A stretch of 64,000 nucleotides of DNA from NCBI GenBank assembly GCA_002354335.1, contig DELI01000019.1, positions 27,539 to 91,538 of the forward strand, written 5' to 3'. Numbering within the stretch: the stretch's first letter is position 1; every line of letters begins with the position of its first letter. The position numbers and the translations under genes are program-made. This DNA comes from Sphingobacterium sp. UBA2700 (lineage in GTDB: Bacteria; Bacteroidota; Bacteroidia; Sphingobacteriales; Sphingobacteriaceae). This document shows, one piece after another, positions 26,066 through 35,267 of the stretch. The notes under the pieces were generated by a model. It saw only the letters and a list, made by a program, of their open reading frames with translations. It was not told the origin of the DNA and did not search any database.

Positions 26066-27070
26066 ATGATCACAACAGATATTTGTATCATCGGAGCAGG
26101 ACCAGTTGGTCTATTCGCAGTATTTGAAGCCGGTTTGTTGAAGATGAGATGCCATTTAATCGATGCATTACCTCAGATTGGAGGTCAATTGTCAGAGATC
26201 TATCCGCACAAGCCTATTTACGATATCCCAGGTTACCCAAGTATTACGGCGCAGCAGTTAATCGACAATCAGATGGAGCAGATCGCTCCATTCCACCCAA
26301 CCTTTACCTTAGGTGAACGTGTCGATCAGCTACAGAAGTTAGATGATGGTTCATATTATGTCATCGGAACCGAGGGTACAGTTATTCATTGCCAAGTGGT
26401 TGTCATCGCTGGCGGTTTGGGCTGTTTCGAACCTATAAAGCCGGAATTAGAAAATTTAGAACGTTTTGAAGGTCAGAATGTTCATTATATGGTGAAGAAC
26501 CCTGAGCGATTCAGAGATCAGCGTATTGTGATTGCAGGTGGTGGCGACTCCGCTTTAGACTGGACAATTTTCTTAGCAGACATTGCCAAAGAAGTGACTT
26601 TAGTGCACCGCAGCGATAGCTTCCGCGGCGCACCAGATTCTGCAGAAAAGGTTTTTAATCTAGCGCAGGATGGGAAGATTAATTTGTTGCTTTCCCATAA
26701 TCTGCAAAAACTGGATGGAAACGGGACTTTAGAGAGTATTCATCTGATCAATAAAGCGAAAGAAGAAGTTGTTGTTCCTACCGATCATTTCATTCCATTG
26801 TATGGCTTGAGTCCGAAACTTGGACCCATTGCCGATTGGGGATTGACGATTGATAAGAATGCGATTGAGGTGAATACATTTGACTATTCAACGAACGTTG
26901 AGCGCATTTTCGCCATCGGCGATATCAATACCTATCCAGGTAAATTGAAACTGATTCTTTGTGGTTATCACGAGGCTGCATTAATGGCTCAATCAGCTTT
27001 CAAATATGTTTATCCGGATCAGAAATTAAGCTTTAAGTACACTACCGTTAATGGTATCAATGCATTTTAA
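26066..27070 (+). CDS. Thioredoxin reductase-like ferredoxin-NADP reductase
   Basis: FAD enzyme that passes electrons from NADPH to ferredoxin. Residues 4-30 hold the FAD Rossmann motif (IIGAGPVGLFA), and RIVIAGGGDSALDW near 155-168 is the NADP site. The CxxC pair of true thioredoxin reductases is absent, which with the length of 334 points to the YumC/Chlorobium-type ferredoxin reductase. The ferredoxin gene directly follows (2-base gap), supporting the call. Confidence 0.92.
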   Translation: MITTDICIIGAGPVGLFAVFEAGLLKMRCHLIDALPQIGGQLSEIYPHKPIYDIPGYPSITAQQLIDNQMEQIAPFHPTFTLGERVDQLQKLDDGSYYVIGTEGTVIHCQVVVIAGGLGCFEPIKPELENLERFEGQNVHYMVKNPERFRDQRIVIAGGGDSALDWTIFLADIAKEVTLVHRSDSFRGAPDSAEKVFNLAQDGKINLLLSHNLQKLDGNGTLESIHLINKAKEEVVVPTDHFIPLYGLSPKLGPIADWGLTIDKNAIEVNTFDYSTNVERIFAIGDINTYPGKLKLILCGYHEAALMAQSAFKYVYPDQKLSFKYTTVNGINAF

Positions 27071-27072
27071 TT

Positions 27073-27402
27073 ATGGAAAATATCATTAACATCGAAGTCG
27101 AAGATCGTGACGGTACAACAAAGAGCGTTGAAGTTCCTACAGATATCAATTTGAGCTTGATGGAAATCCTGAAGGCCTCGGAATATGATATCCTTGCAAC
27201 CTGTGGCGGAATGGCATTATGCGCGACCTGCCACGTGGAAGTATTAGCAGGTGCGGAGCACCTCGCAGAGCCTGAGGATCAGGAATTGGATATGCTAGAT
27301 ACATTGCCTGATTTGACGGATAGCAGCAGACTAGCCTGTCAACTTCGGTTAAACAATAGTAATGAGGGATTAAAGGTAAAAATTAGAGGTAGTTTGCAGT
27401 AA
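27073..27402 (+). CDS. 2Fe-2S ferredoxin
   Basis: Electron carrier of 109 residues. The cluster cysteines are C44, C50, C53 and C89 (CGGMALCATC and RLACQL), the C-x5-C-x2-C...C spacing of adrenodoxin/Isc-type ferredoxins. Acidic patches around 62-82 fit docking to the reductase. It is co-transcribed with its reductase and the MarR gene. A likely client is the acyl-ACP desaturase at 24449, which needs such a donor. Confidence 0.93.
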   Translation: MENIINIEVEDRDGTTKSVEVPTDINLSLMEILKASEYDILATCGGMALCATCHVEVLAGAEHLAEPEDQELDMLDTLPDLTDSSRLACQLRLNNSNEGLKVKIRGSLQ

Positions 27403-27589
27403 GGATTTTGGTAGTGTATTTTTAACACTATTAAGACATAATGTAAATTACTGATTAGAAGATAAATAGATACAAATCCGGCAATTAACGTTGGTTTAAA
27501 CTTAAAATAATGTAACATTTTAATGGATTAGACGATAAAATGTCGGATATTTGTGCCTTATTTTAAAATTCTTATAACAAGAGAGCATT

Positions 27590-28906
27590 ATGTTATTAAA
27601 TCGTTCTGAACGAAACTTTCCTAGAGTTATCGTAATTGGAGCTGGGTTTGGTGGTGTTGAAGTTGCGAGACAATTGAAGAACAAAGAAGTGGAGGTTTTA
27701 CTGATAGACCGAAACAACTACCATACTTTTCAGCCCTTGATGTACCAAGTTGCTACTGGGACATTAGCGTCAGATTCCATCTCCTTTCCTATCCGGAAGA
27801 TGTTCAAGAATCAAAAGAACTTTCGATTCCGATTAGCGGAAGTTCTTCATATTGATACAGCGAACAAAATCGTACAAACATCTGTTGCGGATTACGACTA
27901 TGATTACTTAGTTGTTGCTACAGGTGCTACGTCGAATTTCTTCGGGAATAAGGAGGTTGAGAAGTACGCTTTACCCATGAAGAACATTGTGGAAGCACTC
28001 AATATCCGCAGTTACCTATTACAGAATCTAGAGGAAGCTGTTCTACGCAAGAATGCCTCTGATCGCGAGCGTTATTTAAACTTCGTTGTGGTTGGTGGTG
28101 GACCTACTGGCGTTGAACTTTCTGGAGCGATTGCAGAGTATCAGCAACACATGCTCAAGATTGATTATCCTGAATTGTCTACCTATGAAATGAAAGTTCA
28201 CTTGGTAGAAGGGACGGGCAAGATCTTAGGCGCACTTTCCGAAAAGTCGTCCCGCGATGCGGAACGTTATTTGAAAGAACTAGGCGTTAATATCGTGTTG
28301 AATACGACGGTGAATGGATACGACGGTAATACGGTGACTCTTTCTTCTGGCGAACAAATCCCTACGAAAACGGTGATTTGGGGTGCCGGTGTTATGGGAC
28401 AGATGCCTACAGGTATTAAAGAAGAGATTATCCAACGTGGTAACCGTATCAAGATTGACGAGCAGTGCCGTGTAGAAGGCGAGAATGATATCTATGCTAT
28501 CGGTGATGTATCGGCATTGATTACGGACGAAAATCCTAGAGGCTTACCTGGCGTCGCGCCTGTTGCGCAGCAACAAGGTAAGTATGTTGCAAATCATATC
28601 ATCAATTCACTCAATAAACAAAGCACCGAAAACTTTAAATACTTCGACAAGGGGTCTATGGCAACGGTTGGACGTGCAAGAGCAGTTGTAGATTTGGGCA
28701 ATTTCCATATGAAAGGATTTTTAGCTTGGGCTACTTGGATGTTTGTGCACTTAGTGTCTATATTCGGATTTAGAAATCGAGTGGTTACTTTTGTGAACTG
28801 GACGATTAAGTTCTTAACGCGAAACTCAGGAATACGATTGATCATCCATAAGTACAATCGTCCTGAACCGAGCAAGCCGGTTGTATCAGTTCCTGAACAA
28901 CAGTAA
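27590..28906 (+). CDS. Type II NADH dehydrogenase (NDH-2)
   Basis: Single-subunit, non-pumping NADH:quinone oxidoreductase. Two Rossmann motifs are visible: VIVIGAGFGGVEVARQL for FAD and VVVGGGPTGVELSGAIAE for NADH. The quinone-site region (APVAQQQGKYVANHI) and a C-terminal amphipathic anchor (FLAWATWMFVHLVSIFGFRNRVV) fit the family. Length 438 is normal. It stands alone with its own terminator, 187 bases after the ferredoxin gene. Confidence 0.93.
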   Translation: MLLNRSERNFPRVIVIGAGFGGVEVARQLKNKEVEVLLIDRNNYHTFQPLMYQVATGTLASDSISFPIRKMFKNQKNFRFRLAEVLHIDTANKIVQTSVADYDYDYLVVATGATSNFFGNKEVEKYALPMKNIVEALNIRSYLLQNLEEAVLRKNASDRERYLNFVVVGGGPTGVELSGAIAEYQQHMLKIDYPELSTYEMKVHLVEGTGKILGALSEKSSRDAERYLKELGVNIVLNTTVNGYDGNTVTLSSGEQIPTKTVIWGAGVMGQMPTGIKEEIIQRGNRIKIDEQCRVEGENDIYAIGDVSALITDENPRGLPGVAPVAQQQGKYVANHIINSLNKQSTENFKYFDKGSMATVGRARAVVDLGNFHMKGFLAWATWMFVHLVSIFGFRNRVVTFVNWTIKFLTRNSGIRLIIHKYNRPEPSKPVVSVPEQQ

Positions 28907-28935
28907 TGTAAAACAAAACAAACTAAACATATGAG

Positions 28936-28966
28936 AAGGCTGTCTATTGAATAGATAGCCTTTTTT
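28936..28966 (+). terminator. Terminator of the NDH-2 gene
   Basis: AAGGCTGTCTATT and AATAGATAGCCTT pair with one G-U, followed by a T run. Confidence 0.82.
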
Positions 28967-29115
28967 GTTGGCTTTTTAGCGCATTTTATAGTCTGATTTG
29001 TTAAAAGATGTTAATCTAAGCTGCTGTTGAGACGAAAGGCATCAGTATTGCGTTATTAGTGTAGTAAAAGTAAAAGAGTAAAAATTTCATAATTTAGGTT
29101 AATAATTGGTTTGGT
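28967..29115. other. Gap between two terminators, no gene seen
   Basis: About 150 bases after the NDH-2 terminator and before a second strong terminator. No ORF of note is present. A terminator with no gene in front of it could mark a small RNA, but no convincing promoter was found. Confidence 0.4.
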
Positions 29116-29149
29116 AAAAATCCTGAGGTTCCCCGCCTCAGGATTTTTT
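29116..29149 (+). terminator. Second, apparently orphan terminator
   Basis: AAAAATCCTGAGG-TTCCCCG-CCTCAGGATTTTTT: perfect GC-rich stem with A and T flanks. No coding gene lies directly upstream on either strand. Confidence 0.85.
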
Positions 29150-29269
29150 ATTTGTGGCAGCTTTCATTTGGTTTCGAGCCGTTTGCCCTGCTATTACCCC
29201 TCGCTTTAGTGTCTCAAAGCTTTTATTGAAATAAGATTTGTATTTTTGGGTTTCACCAACAACATCATC

Positions 29270-30940
29270 ATGACAAATAAAGACATAGCTAAAGTATTCA
29301 AATTATGTGGTCAGCTTATGGAGCTTCACAATGAGAATCCTTTTCGAACAAAAGCTATGGCAGGCGCTGCCTTTCGTATTGATAAATTACCGTTCGCAGC
29401 TAGCGGTTCGAACTTGGAAGAACTTAGCGAGCAACCGAATATTGGAAAAAGCACCGCCGAAAAAATCATGCAGGTAATTACGACAGGAACCTTTCCGGAT
29501 TTGGAGAAGTTGCTGGAGAAAACACCTGAGGGTATTGTTGAGATGCTGAAAATAAAAGGCCTAGGCCCGAAGAAGATTCAAATTATTTGGAATGACCTAG
29601 CGATTGAATCGGTGGGGGAACTTTACTATGCCTGCAATGAGAACAGATTGGTCGAAGCCAAAGGATTTGGATTAAAGACACAAGAAGACATCAAAAAAGC
29701 GATCGAGTTCTCGATTGCTAATCAAGGCTGGTATCTATTTGCTAAGGTATTGAAGTCGGCCGATACAATTTTTGCATCGCTGAAAGCAAGCCTGAAGGAT
29801 TATCAGCTTGAATTTACGGGCGATTTCCGCCGGAAGGCGGAGGTACTGCAGCATGTTGAGCTAATTACTGATGCGCCGCATGCGGTTGCTGTAGAAGCCG
29901 TTAAAGCGCTCGACAATGAGTTTGCTGTAGATGCTGACAGTAATTTGTTAAACTTTCGGGACGAAAACAACATCCCTTTTAGAGTTCACCTTAGCAGTTC
30001 CGAAGATTTCGCTAAGAATTTACTATTAACCACAGGCTCGCCTTTGCATATTGAACTTTTAAAGAACTTCGGGGAAATACCTTCATTAGATAGCGAGAAT
30101 GCCATCTATACTGCATTAGGATTATCCTATATTGAACCGGAGCTGCGCGAAGGAACAAATGAAATTGAGCTGGCTAAAAATAACGCACTACCGCAATTGA
30201 TAACTTATTCTGATCTTAAGGGCTCGCTGCATAACCACTCGACTTACAGTGATGGAGTGCACAGCTTAAAAGAAATGGCGCAATACCTTCGGGACGACTT
30301 AAAGATGGAATATCTGGGCATATGTGATCACTCGAAGACGGCGGTCTATGCAAATGGACTTTCCATCGAACGCTTAGCACAGCAATGGGCGGAGATTGAC
30401 GTATTGAATGCGGAACTGGCGCCCTTCAAAATATTCAAGGGCATTGAGTCGGATATTCTTTCCGATGGCTCCCTCGATTATCCCGATGAGGTATTAGCGA
30501 AGTTTGATTTCGTTGTGGCCTCTATCCACAGCAACTTGAAGATGGATGAGGAAAAAGCAACTACGCGGTTAATCAAAGCGATCGAAAACCCTTATACGAC
30601 AATATTAGGTCATCCAACCGGTCGACTTTTGCTATCTCGCGCAGGTTATCCCATTGATTTTAAGAAAGTAATCGACGCATGTGCGGCGAATAATGTGGTG
30701 ATTGAAATCAATGCAAATCCACTACGTTTAGACCTGGATTGGCGTTGGCATCAATACGCTTTAGAAAAGGGAGTTTTACTTTCCGTGAATCCCGATGCTC
30801 ACCGCAAGGAAGGCTTTCTAGATATGGAATTCGGTATCTACGTTGCAAGAAAAGGCGGCCTTTCTGCTGATAAATGTCTGAACGCTCTTTCATTGGAAGA
30901 GATTAGTAGCTACTTCAATAATCGTAAGTCGAACGCTTAA
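29270..30940 (+). CDS. polX: PolX-type protein: helix-hairpin-helix plus PHP phosphoesterase, degenerate polymerase site
   Basis: Domain order of bacterial PolX. N-terminal 8-kDa-like and HhH region (IGKSTAEKIMQV, IKGLGPKKIQIIW), a nucleotidyltransferase remnant, then a C-terminal PHP domain from about residue 320. The PHP metal motifs are intact: LHNHSTYSDG, ICDHSKT, KGIESDIL, SIHSNL, LGHPTGR, NPDAHR. In the polymerase domain the usual GSxRR...GDID is GDFRR...HVE (codons near 29850), so both catalytic aspartates are lost. The protein is probably a nuclease or phosphatase, not a polymerase. Start at ATG 29270 (MTNKDIAK); the frame opens upstream at a TTG. Confidence 0.88.
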   Translation: MTNKDIAKVFKLCGQLMELHNENPFRTKAMAGAAFRIDKLPFAASGSNLEELSEQPNIGKSTAEKIMQVITTGTFPDLEKLLEKTPEGIVEMLKIKGLGPKKIQIIWNDLAIESVGELYYACNENRLVEAKGFGLKTQEDIKKAIEFSIANQGWYLFAKVLKSADTIFASLKASLKDYQLEFTGDFRRKAEVLQHVELITDAPHAVAVEAVKALDNEFAVDADSNLLNFRDENNIPFRVHLSSSEDFAKNLLLTTGSPLHIELLKNFGEIPSLDSENAIYTALGLSYIEPELREGTNEIELAKNNALPQLITYSDLKGSLHNHSTYSDGVHSLKEMAQYLRDDLKMEYLGICDHSKTAVYANGLSIERLAQQWAEIDVLNAELAPFKIFKGIESDILSDGSLDYPDEVLAKFDFVVASIHSNLKMDEEKATTRLIKAIENPYTTILGHPTGRLLLSRAGYPIDFKKVIDACAANNVVIEINANPLRLDLDWRWHQYALEKGVLLSVNPDAHRKEGFLDMEFGIYVARKGGLSADKCLNALSLEEISSYFNNRKSNA

Positions 30941-30967
30941 TGCTTATATTAACCTAAAAGATTATTT

Positions 30968-32629
30968 ATGATCAATTTAAAACCGTTATTCATCGGCTTA
31001 GCCATGCTTTCTGGCATTTCGGTATCACAAGCGCAACTGATGAAAGCAAAAGAGATTTACACTAAGGCAGATTCACTGCGCGGGGAACTTACTCCTCTCC
31101 GCACCTGCTATGACATCAAATATTATCACTTGGATGTGAAAGTGGATATAGATAAGAAGTTTATCTCCGGCAGCAATCTATTCAAGTTTGCAGCAGTAGA
31201 TCGCTTCAATAAACTACAATTTGATTTATTCGACAATCTATCTGTCGACAAAGTGGAGTATCGCGGCAAGTCCCTTCCTTTTACCCGGGAATACAACGCA
31301 GTTTTTGTGACCTTTCCAGATTATATCGAAAAAGGAAAGTTAGACTCCTTTACTGTTCATTATTCCGGCAACCCGATTCAGGCTACTCGAGCGCCATGGG
31401 ATGGGGGTTTTGATTGGAAAAAAGATAATCAGGGCAAGCCTTGGGTAGCGACCGCTTGCCAGGGTCTTGGAGCAAGCGTATGGTGGCCAAACAAGGATCA
31501 CCAATCGGATGAAGTGGATGGTATGTTAATCTCCGTAGCCGTTCCTAATGGGCTGATGAATGTATCAAACGGTAGGTTGGTGAAAACCGAGAAAATGAAG
31601 GGCGGATATACCAAGTATCATTGGAAAGTAGACAATCCGATCAACAATTATAATATCGCTTTAAATATTGCTGACTACGCACATTTTCAAGAAACATACG
31701 CTGGTGAGAAAGGCCCGCTGTCAGTAGACTATTATGTGCTTCAAGAAAACAAGGATAAGATAGCGCATTTGAAAAAGAATGCAAATGAGACGTTGAAAGC
31801 TTTTGAACATTGGTTTGGTCCCTATCCCTTCTATGAGGATGGCTATAAACTAGTAGAAACTGCGCATTTAGGAATGGAGCATCAGAGTGCCATTGCCTAT
31901 GGCAACAAATACAAAAACGGTTATTTGGGAAATGATGGATCGCGTTCGGGATGGGGTTTAAAATGGGATTTCATTATTGTTCATGAGTCTGGACATGAGT
32001 GGTTTGGAAACAACATAACCGCCAAGGATTTGGGCGATATGTGGATACATGAAAGCTTTACAAATTATTCTGAAGCGCTTTTTATCGACTATTTTTACGG
32101 CAAGGAAGCCAGCCAGGCCTATGTGAATGGAAACCGTCGCGGCATTCAAAATGATATACCGCTTCAAGGCCCATACAACGTTAATAAAGAAGGTTCGGGC
32201 GATATGTACAACAAGGGTGGAGTACTGCATAACATGATCCGCACGATGATAGATGACGATGAAAAATGGCGTTCTTTATTGCGCGGTATAAATGCGAAAT
32301 TCTACCATCAGACGGTCGATTATCAGGACATCCTAAACTATATGAACGAACAAAGTGGATTCGATTTGACCCGAGTCTTCGAACAGTATGTGCAACGCAA
32401 GAGCATACCTACCTTAGAGATCATTGAAAACAGTCCTGGAGTATTCATTATACGTTGGATATCGGAAGTCGACAACTTCGACATGCCGGTTCATATTTTT
32501 GATAAAGACGGTAAACGCCAATTGATAAAACCGACCACTAAGTTTAAGGTGATGCATCTAGACGGACTCACAAAAGAAAACATTGAGGTTGACAGCTTTA
32601 ACTATTACATTGGTATATCCATACAATAA
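30968..32629 (+). CDS. Exported M1-family zinc metallopeptidase
   Basis: Gluzincin peptidase with a signal peptide (cut near SVSQAQ, residue 22). The zinc site is complete: H339-E340-x-x-H343 (IVHESGHEW) and E362 (WIHESFTNY). The exopeptidase motif usually written GxMEN reads LGMEHQ at 302-306, keeping the N-terminus-binding Glu. At 553 residues it has the core domains but lacks the long C-terminal helical domain of PepN. It lies 27 bases after the PolX gene and may be co-transcribed. Confidence 0.92.
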   Translation: MINLKPLFIGLAMLSGISVSQAQLMKAKEIYTKADSLRGELTPLRTCYDIKYYHLDVKVDIDKKFISGSNLFKFAAVDRFNKLQFDLFDNLSVDKVEYRGKSLPFTREYNAVFVTFPDYIEKGKLDSFTVHYSGNPIQATRAPWDGGFDWKKDNQGKPWVATACQGLGASVWWPNKDHQSDEVDGMLISVAVPNGLMNVSNGRLVKTEKMKGGYTKYHWKVDNPINNYNIALNIADYAHFQETYAGEKGPLSVDYYVLQENKDKIAHLKKNANETLKAFEHWFGPYPFYEDGYKLVETAHLGMEHQSAIAYGNKYKNGYLGNDGSRSGWGLKWDFIIVHESGHEWFGNNITAKDLGDMWIHESFTNYSEALFIDYFYGKEASQAYVNGNRRGIQNDIPLQGPYNVNKEGSGDMYNKGGVLHNMIRTMIDDDEKWRSLLRGINAKFYHQTVDYQDILNYMNEQSGFDLTRVFEQYVQRKSIPTLEIIENSPGVFIIRWISEVDNFDMPVHIFDKDGKRQLIKPTTKFKVMHLDGLTKENIEVDSFNYYIGISIQ

Positions 32630-32779
32630 AAAAACCACCTGAGACGTTATTTCTACCAGATTGTAAATCATTGTTAAATGGCTTAGTTAAAAGATGATTT
32701 TTCTAAAGGAGTAATTATTTAAAAACCATTTTTTTTCATTAGGTTTGCATAAAATTTTTAATTATACTTTCACATATAA

Positions 32780-33802
32780 ATGGGGCTTTTTAATTGGTTT
32801 ACGCAAGAAGTTGCAATAGACTTGGGTACAGCTAACACCCTAATCATTCACAATGATAAAGTAGTAGTTGATGAACCTTCGATTGTTGCCTTCGACCGCA
32901 CGACAAACAAAGTGATTGCGATTGGTCGTCAGGCTATGCAGATGGAGGGGAAAACTCACGATAATATAAAAACAGTGAGACCATTACGTGATGGTGTTAT
33001 AGCAGATTTTACGGCTGCTGAGCACTTGATTCGTGGGATGGTTAAACTAGTAAACAATGGAAAGAGTTGGTTCTTCCCATCCTTACGCATGGTAGTTTGT
33101 ATACCTTCCGGTATTACAGAAGTTGAGAAACGCGCTGTTCGTGACTCTGCTGAGATTGCAGGGGCAAAAGAGGTTTACTTGATCCACGAACCTATGGCTG
33201 CTGCTGTTGGTATCGGGATTGATGTTGAAGAGCCGGTAGGAAACATGATCATCGATATTGGTGGTGGTACTACAGAAATTGCAGTTATTGCTTTATCGGG
33301 TATCGTATGCGATCAATCTATCCGTGTTGCCGGAGACAACTTCGACTCTGATATCGTTCAATACATTCGTCGTCAGCATAACATCATGATTGGAGACCGC
33401 ACAGCGGAAAAAATCAAAATTGAAGTTGGTGCTGCCCTTCCTGAACTTACTGACCCACCTGAGGATTTCGCTGTTCAAGGTCGTGACCTGATGACCGGTA
33501 TTCCTAAACAGATCACTGTTTCATATACTGAGATTGCACACTGTTTAGATAAATCAATCTCTAAGATTGAAGAAGCTATCCTTAAAGCATTAGAGATTAC
33601 TCCTCCGGAACTATCCGCAGATATTTACCAAACCGGTATCTACTTAACGGGTGGTGGTGCTTTATTAAGAGGATTAGACAAGCGTATTCAAGCAAAAACT
33701 AAGTTACCAGTACACGTTGCAGAAGATCCACTTCGTGCCGTAGTAAGAGGTACAGGTATTGCGTTGAAAAATATAGGACGCTTCAAGTTCTTAATGCAGT
33801 AA
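32780..33802 (+). CDS. mreB: Rod shape-determining protein MreB
   Basis: Actin-like ATPase that guides lateral wall synthesis. Phosphate 1 loop VAIDLGTANTLI, phosphate 2 IIDIGGGTTEIAVI and the adenosine motif LTGGGALLRGLD are all present. The N-terminal MGLFNWF is an amphipathic membrane-binding stretch. Length 340 is standard. It opens the mreBCD-mrdA-rodA cluster. Confidence 0.97.
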   Translation: MGLFNWFTQEVAIDLGTANTLIIHNDKVVVDEPSIVAFDRTTNKVIAIGRQAMQMEGKTHDNIKTVRPLRDGVIADFTAAEHLIRGMVKLVNNGKSWFFPSLRMVVCIPSGITEVEKRAVRDSAEIAGAKEVYLIHEPMAAAVGIGIDVEEPVGNMIIDIGGGTTEIAVIALSGIVCDQSIRVAGDNFDSDIVQYIRRQHNIMIGDRTAEKIKIEVGAALPELTDPPEDFAVQGRDLMTGIPKQITVSYTEIAHCLDKSISKIEEAILKALEITPPELSADIYQTGIYLTGGGALLRGLDKRIQAKTKLPVHVAEDPLRAVVRGTGIALKNIGRFKFLMQ

Positions 33803-33887
33803 TAATAAACTGAGATATATTTATTCGTTGCGCGATATAATGTTCTTGTTAAACGTTATATCGCGTAGCTATTAAAAGACAACAAGA

Positions 33888-34724
33888 ATGAAAAACCTTT
33901 GGCTTTTCTTGGTTAGATACAATGCCTTCTTCTGGTTTGTACTCTTCTTTACTGTTGCTTTAATCTTGGTTGTTCAAAATAATCGCTATCAACGTTCGTC
34001 TTTTGTAAACTCTTCGAATGTCGTTGTGGGCTCTTTCTACGACAAGTTAAACTCCTGGAAGAGCTATTTGGCTTTGGATGAAGCGAACAAGAATTTAGCA
34101 CAGGAGAACGCATTATTACGTCAGCAACTACAGAACTACATCTTAAAGGACACTGTCGATTCCATTTCATTACAAGATTCTATTGAAGAAAACCGTTATC
34201 AATTTGTAATGGGTGAAGTCGTGAACAACAGTATCCATCAAAAGAGTAATTTCATTACGATCAATAAGGGAGCACTCGATGGTGTTCAGAAAGGCCTGGG
34301 TGTTATTACATCGAACGGTGTGGTTGGTATTGTATTGAATGTATCACCACATTTTAGCACTATACAATCCCTATTGCATCCAGACACGCGTATTTCAGTG
34401 ACATTAGACACGACCAATGTGTTTGGTGCCTTAGTGTGGGGAAATAATGTAGATCCAAAGTATGCGATGGTAAAGGATATCCCGAACCACGTAAAAGTTC
34501 AAAAGGGACAAAAGATCTATACATCAGGTTTCTCTTTATTCCCTAAAGGGATTGAGATTGGCACGGTCGAGGAGACCGGTATACAATCTGGTGAAAGCTT
34601 TTTAGATGTGCGTATTAAATTAAGAACGAACTTCAGCAATCTCAACCATGTTTATGTGGTGAAGGATCTGCTGGAAAATGAAAAGAATCAGTTAGAGGAG
34701 CTGACGGAAGACAACAATGGGTAA
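33888..34724 (+). CDS. mreC: Rod shape-determining protein MreC
   Basis: Single-pass membrane protein linking MreB to the periplasmic synthases. A transmembrane helix is at about 12-32, a coiled coil at 55-85 (EANKNLAQENALLRQQLQNY), then two beta domains (VVNNSIHQKSNFITINKGALDGVQKGLGVI). The 278 residues are normal. It overlaps mreD by 8 bases. Confidence 0.94.
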   Translation: MKNLWLFLVRYNAFFWFVLFFTVALILVVQNNRYQRSSFVNSSNVVVGSFYDKLNSWKSYLALDEANKNLAQENALLRQQLQNYILKDTVDSISLQDSIEENRYQFVMGEVVNNSIHQKSNFITINKGALDGVQKGLGVITSNGVVGIVLNVSPHFSTIQSLLHPDTRISVTLDTTNVFGALVWGNNVDPKYAMVKDIPNHVKVQKGQKIYTSGFSLFPKGIEIGTVEETGIQSGESFLDVRIKLRTNFSNLNHVYVVKDLLENEKNQLEELTEDNNG

Positions 34725-35244
34725 AGTTTTTATATTCAATATCGTTCGTTTCATTGTATTGATTGCAATGCAGGTTGTTCTGTTCAAGAACATTGGATAT
34801 TATAATCTTGCAACGCCATTTCCGTATATTCTTATTATCTTTTTGTTACCAATCGGTACTCCTAATTTTATCTTATATCTGATTGCATTTCTGACCGGAT
34901 TAACGGTCGATGCCTTTTATGACTCCATAGGGGTGCATGCGGCGGCTTCAGTTGCTTTAGTGTGGTTCAGAACATTCTTCTTTAACATTACCCTAGATGT
35001 CGATGTTCAGGGCTCTTTTGAAACCCCATCGTTGGGCATAATGGGAAATAAGTGGTTTTTTTCTTATATTTCCATAGGTACTTTAATTCATCACATCGTA
35101 TTGTTGCACGTGGAATATTTCAGTTTTAACAACTACCTGAGTACTTTATTCAGCATTTTGTTAAGTTCTGTATTCACCATTTTGCTGATCATCCTGATGA
35201 GTTTATTGTTCTACAAAAGGAAATCGCGCTTATTAGGTAATTAA
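34717..35244 (+). CDS. mreD: Rod shape-determining protein MreD
   Basis: Small integral membrane protein of 175 residues with five or six helices, recognised from position and from the pattern FLTGLTVDAFYDSIGVHAAASVALVWFR. Partner of MreC in the elongasome. It overlaps the end of mreC by 8 bases and precedes the PBP2 gene by 23. Confidence 0.9.
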   Translation: MGKVFIFNIVRFIVLIAMQVVLFKNIGYYNLATPFPYILIIFLLPIGTPNFILYLIAFLTGLTVDAFYDSIGVHAAASVALVWFRTFFFNITLDVDVQGSFETPSLGIMGNKWFFSYISIGTLIHHIVLLHVEYFSFNNYLSTLFSILLSSVFTILLIILMSLLFYKRKSRLLGN

Positions 35245-35267
35245 CATTTGTTACGGTCATTTCATTC

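Noticed and set aside
27412-27430. TAGTGT/ACACTA hairpin after the ferredoxin gene as a terminator
   Set aside because: Six AT-rich pairs and no T run; too weak to call.
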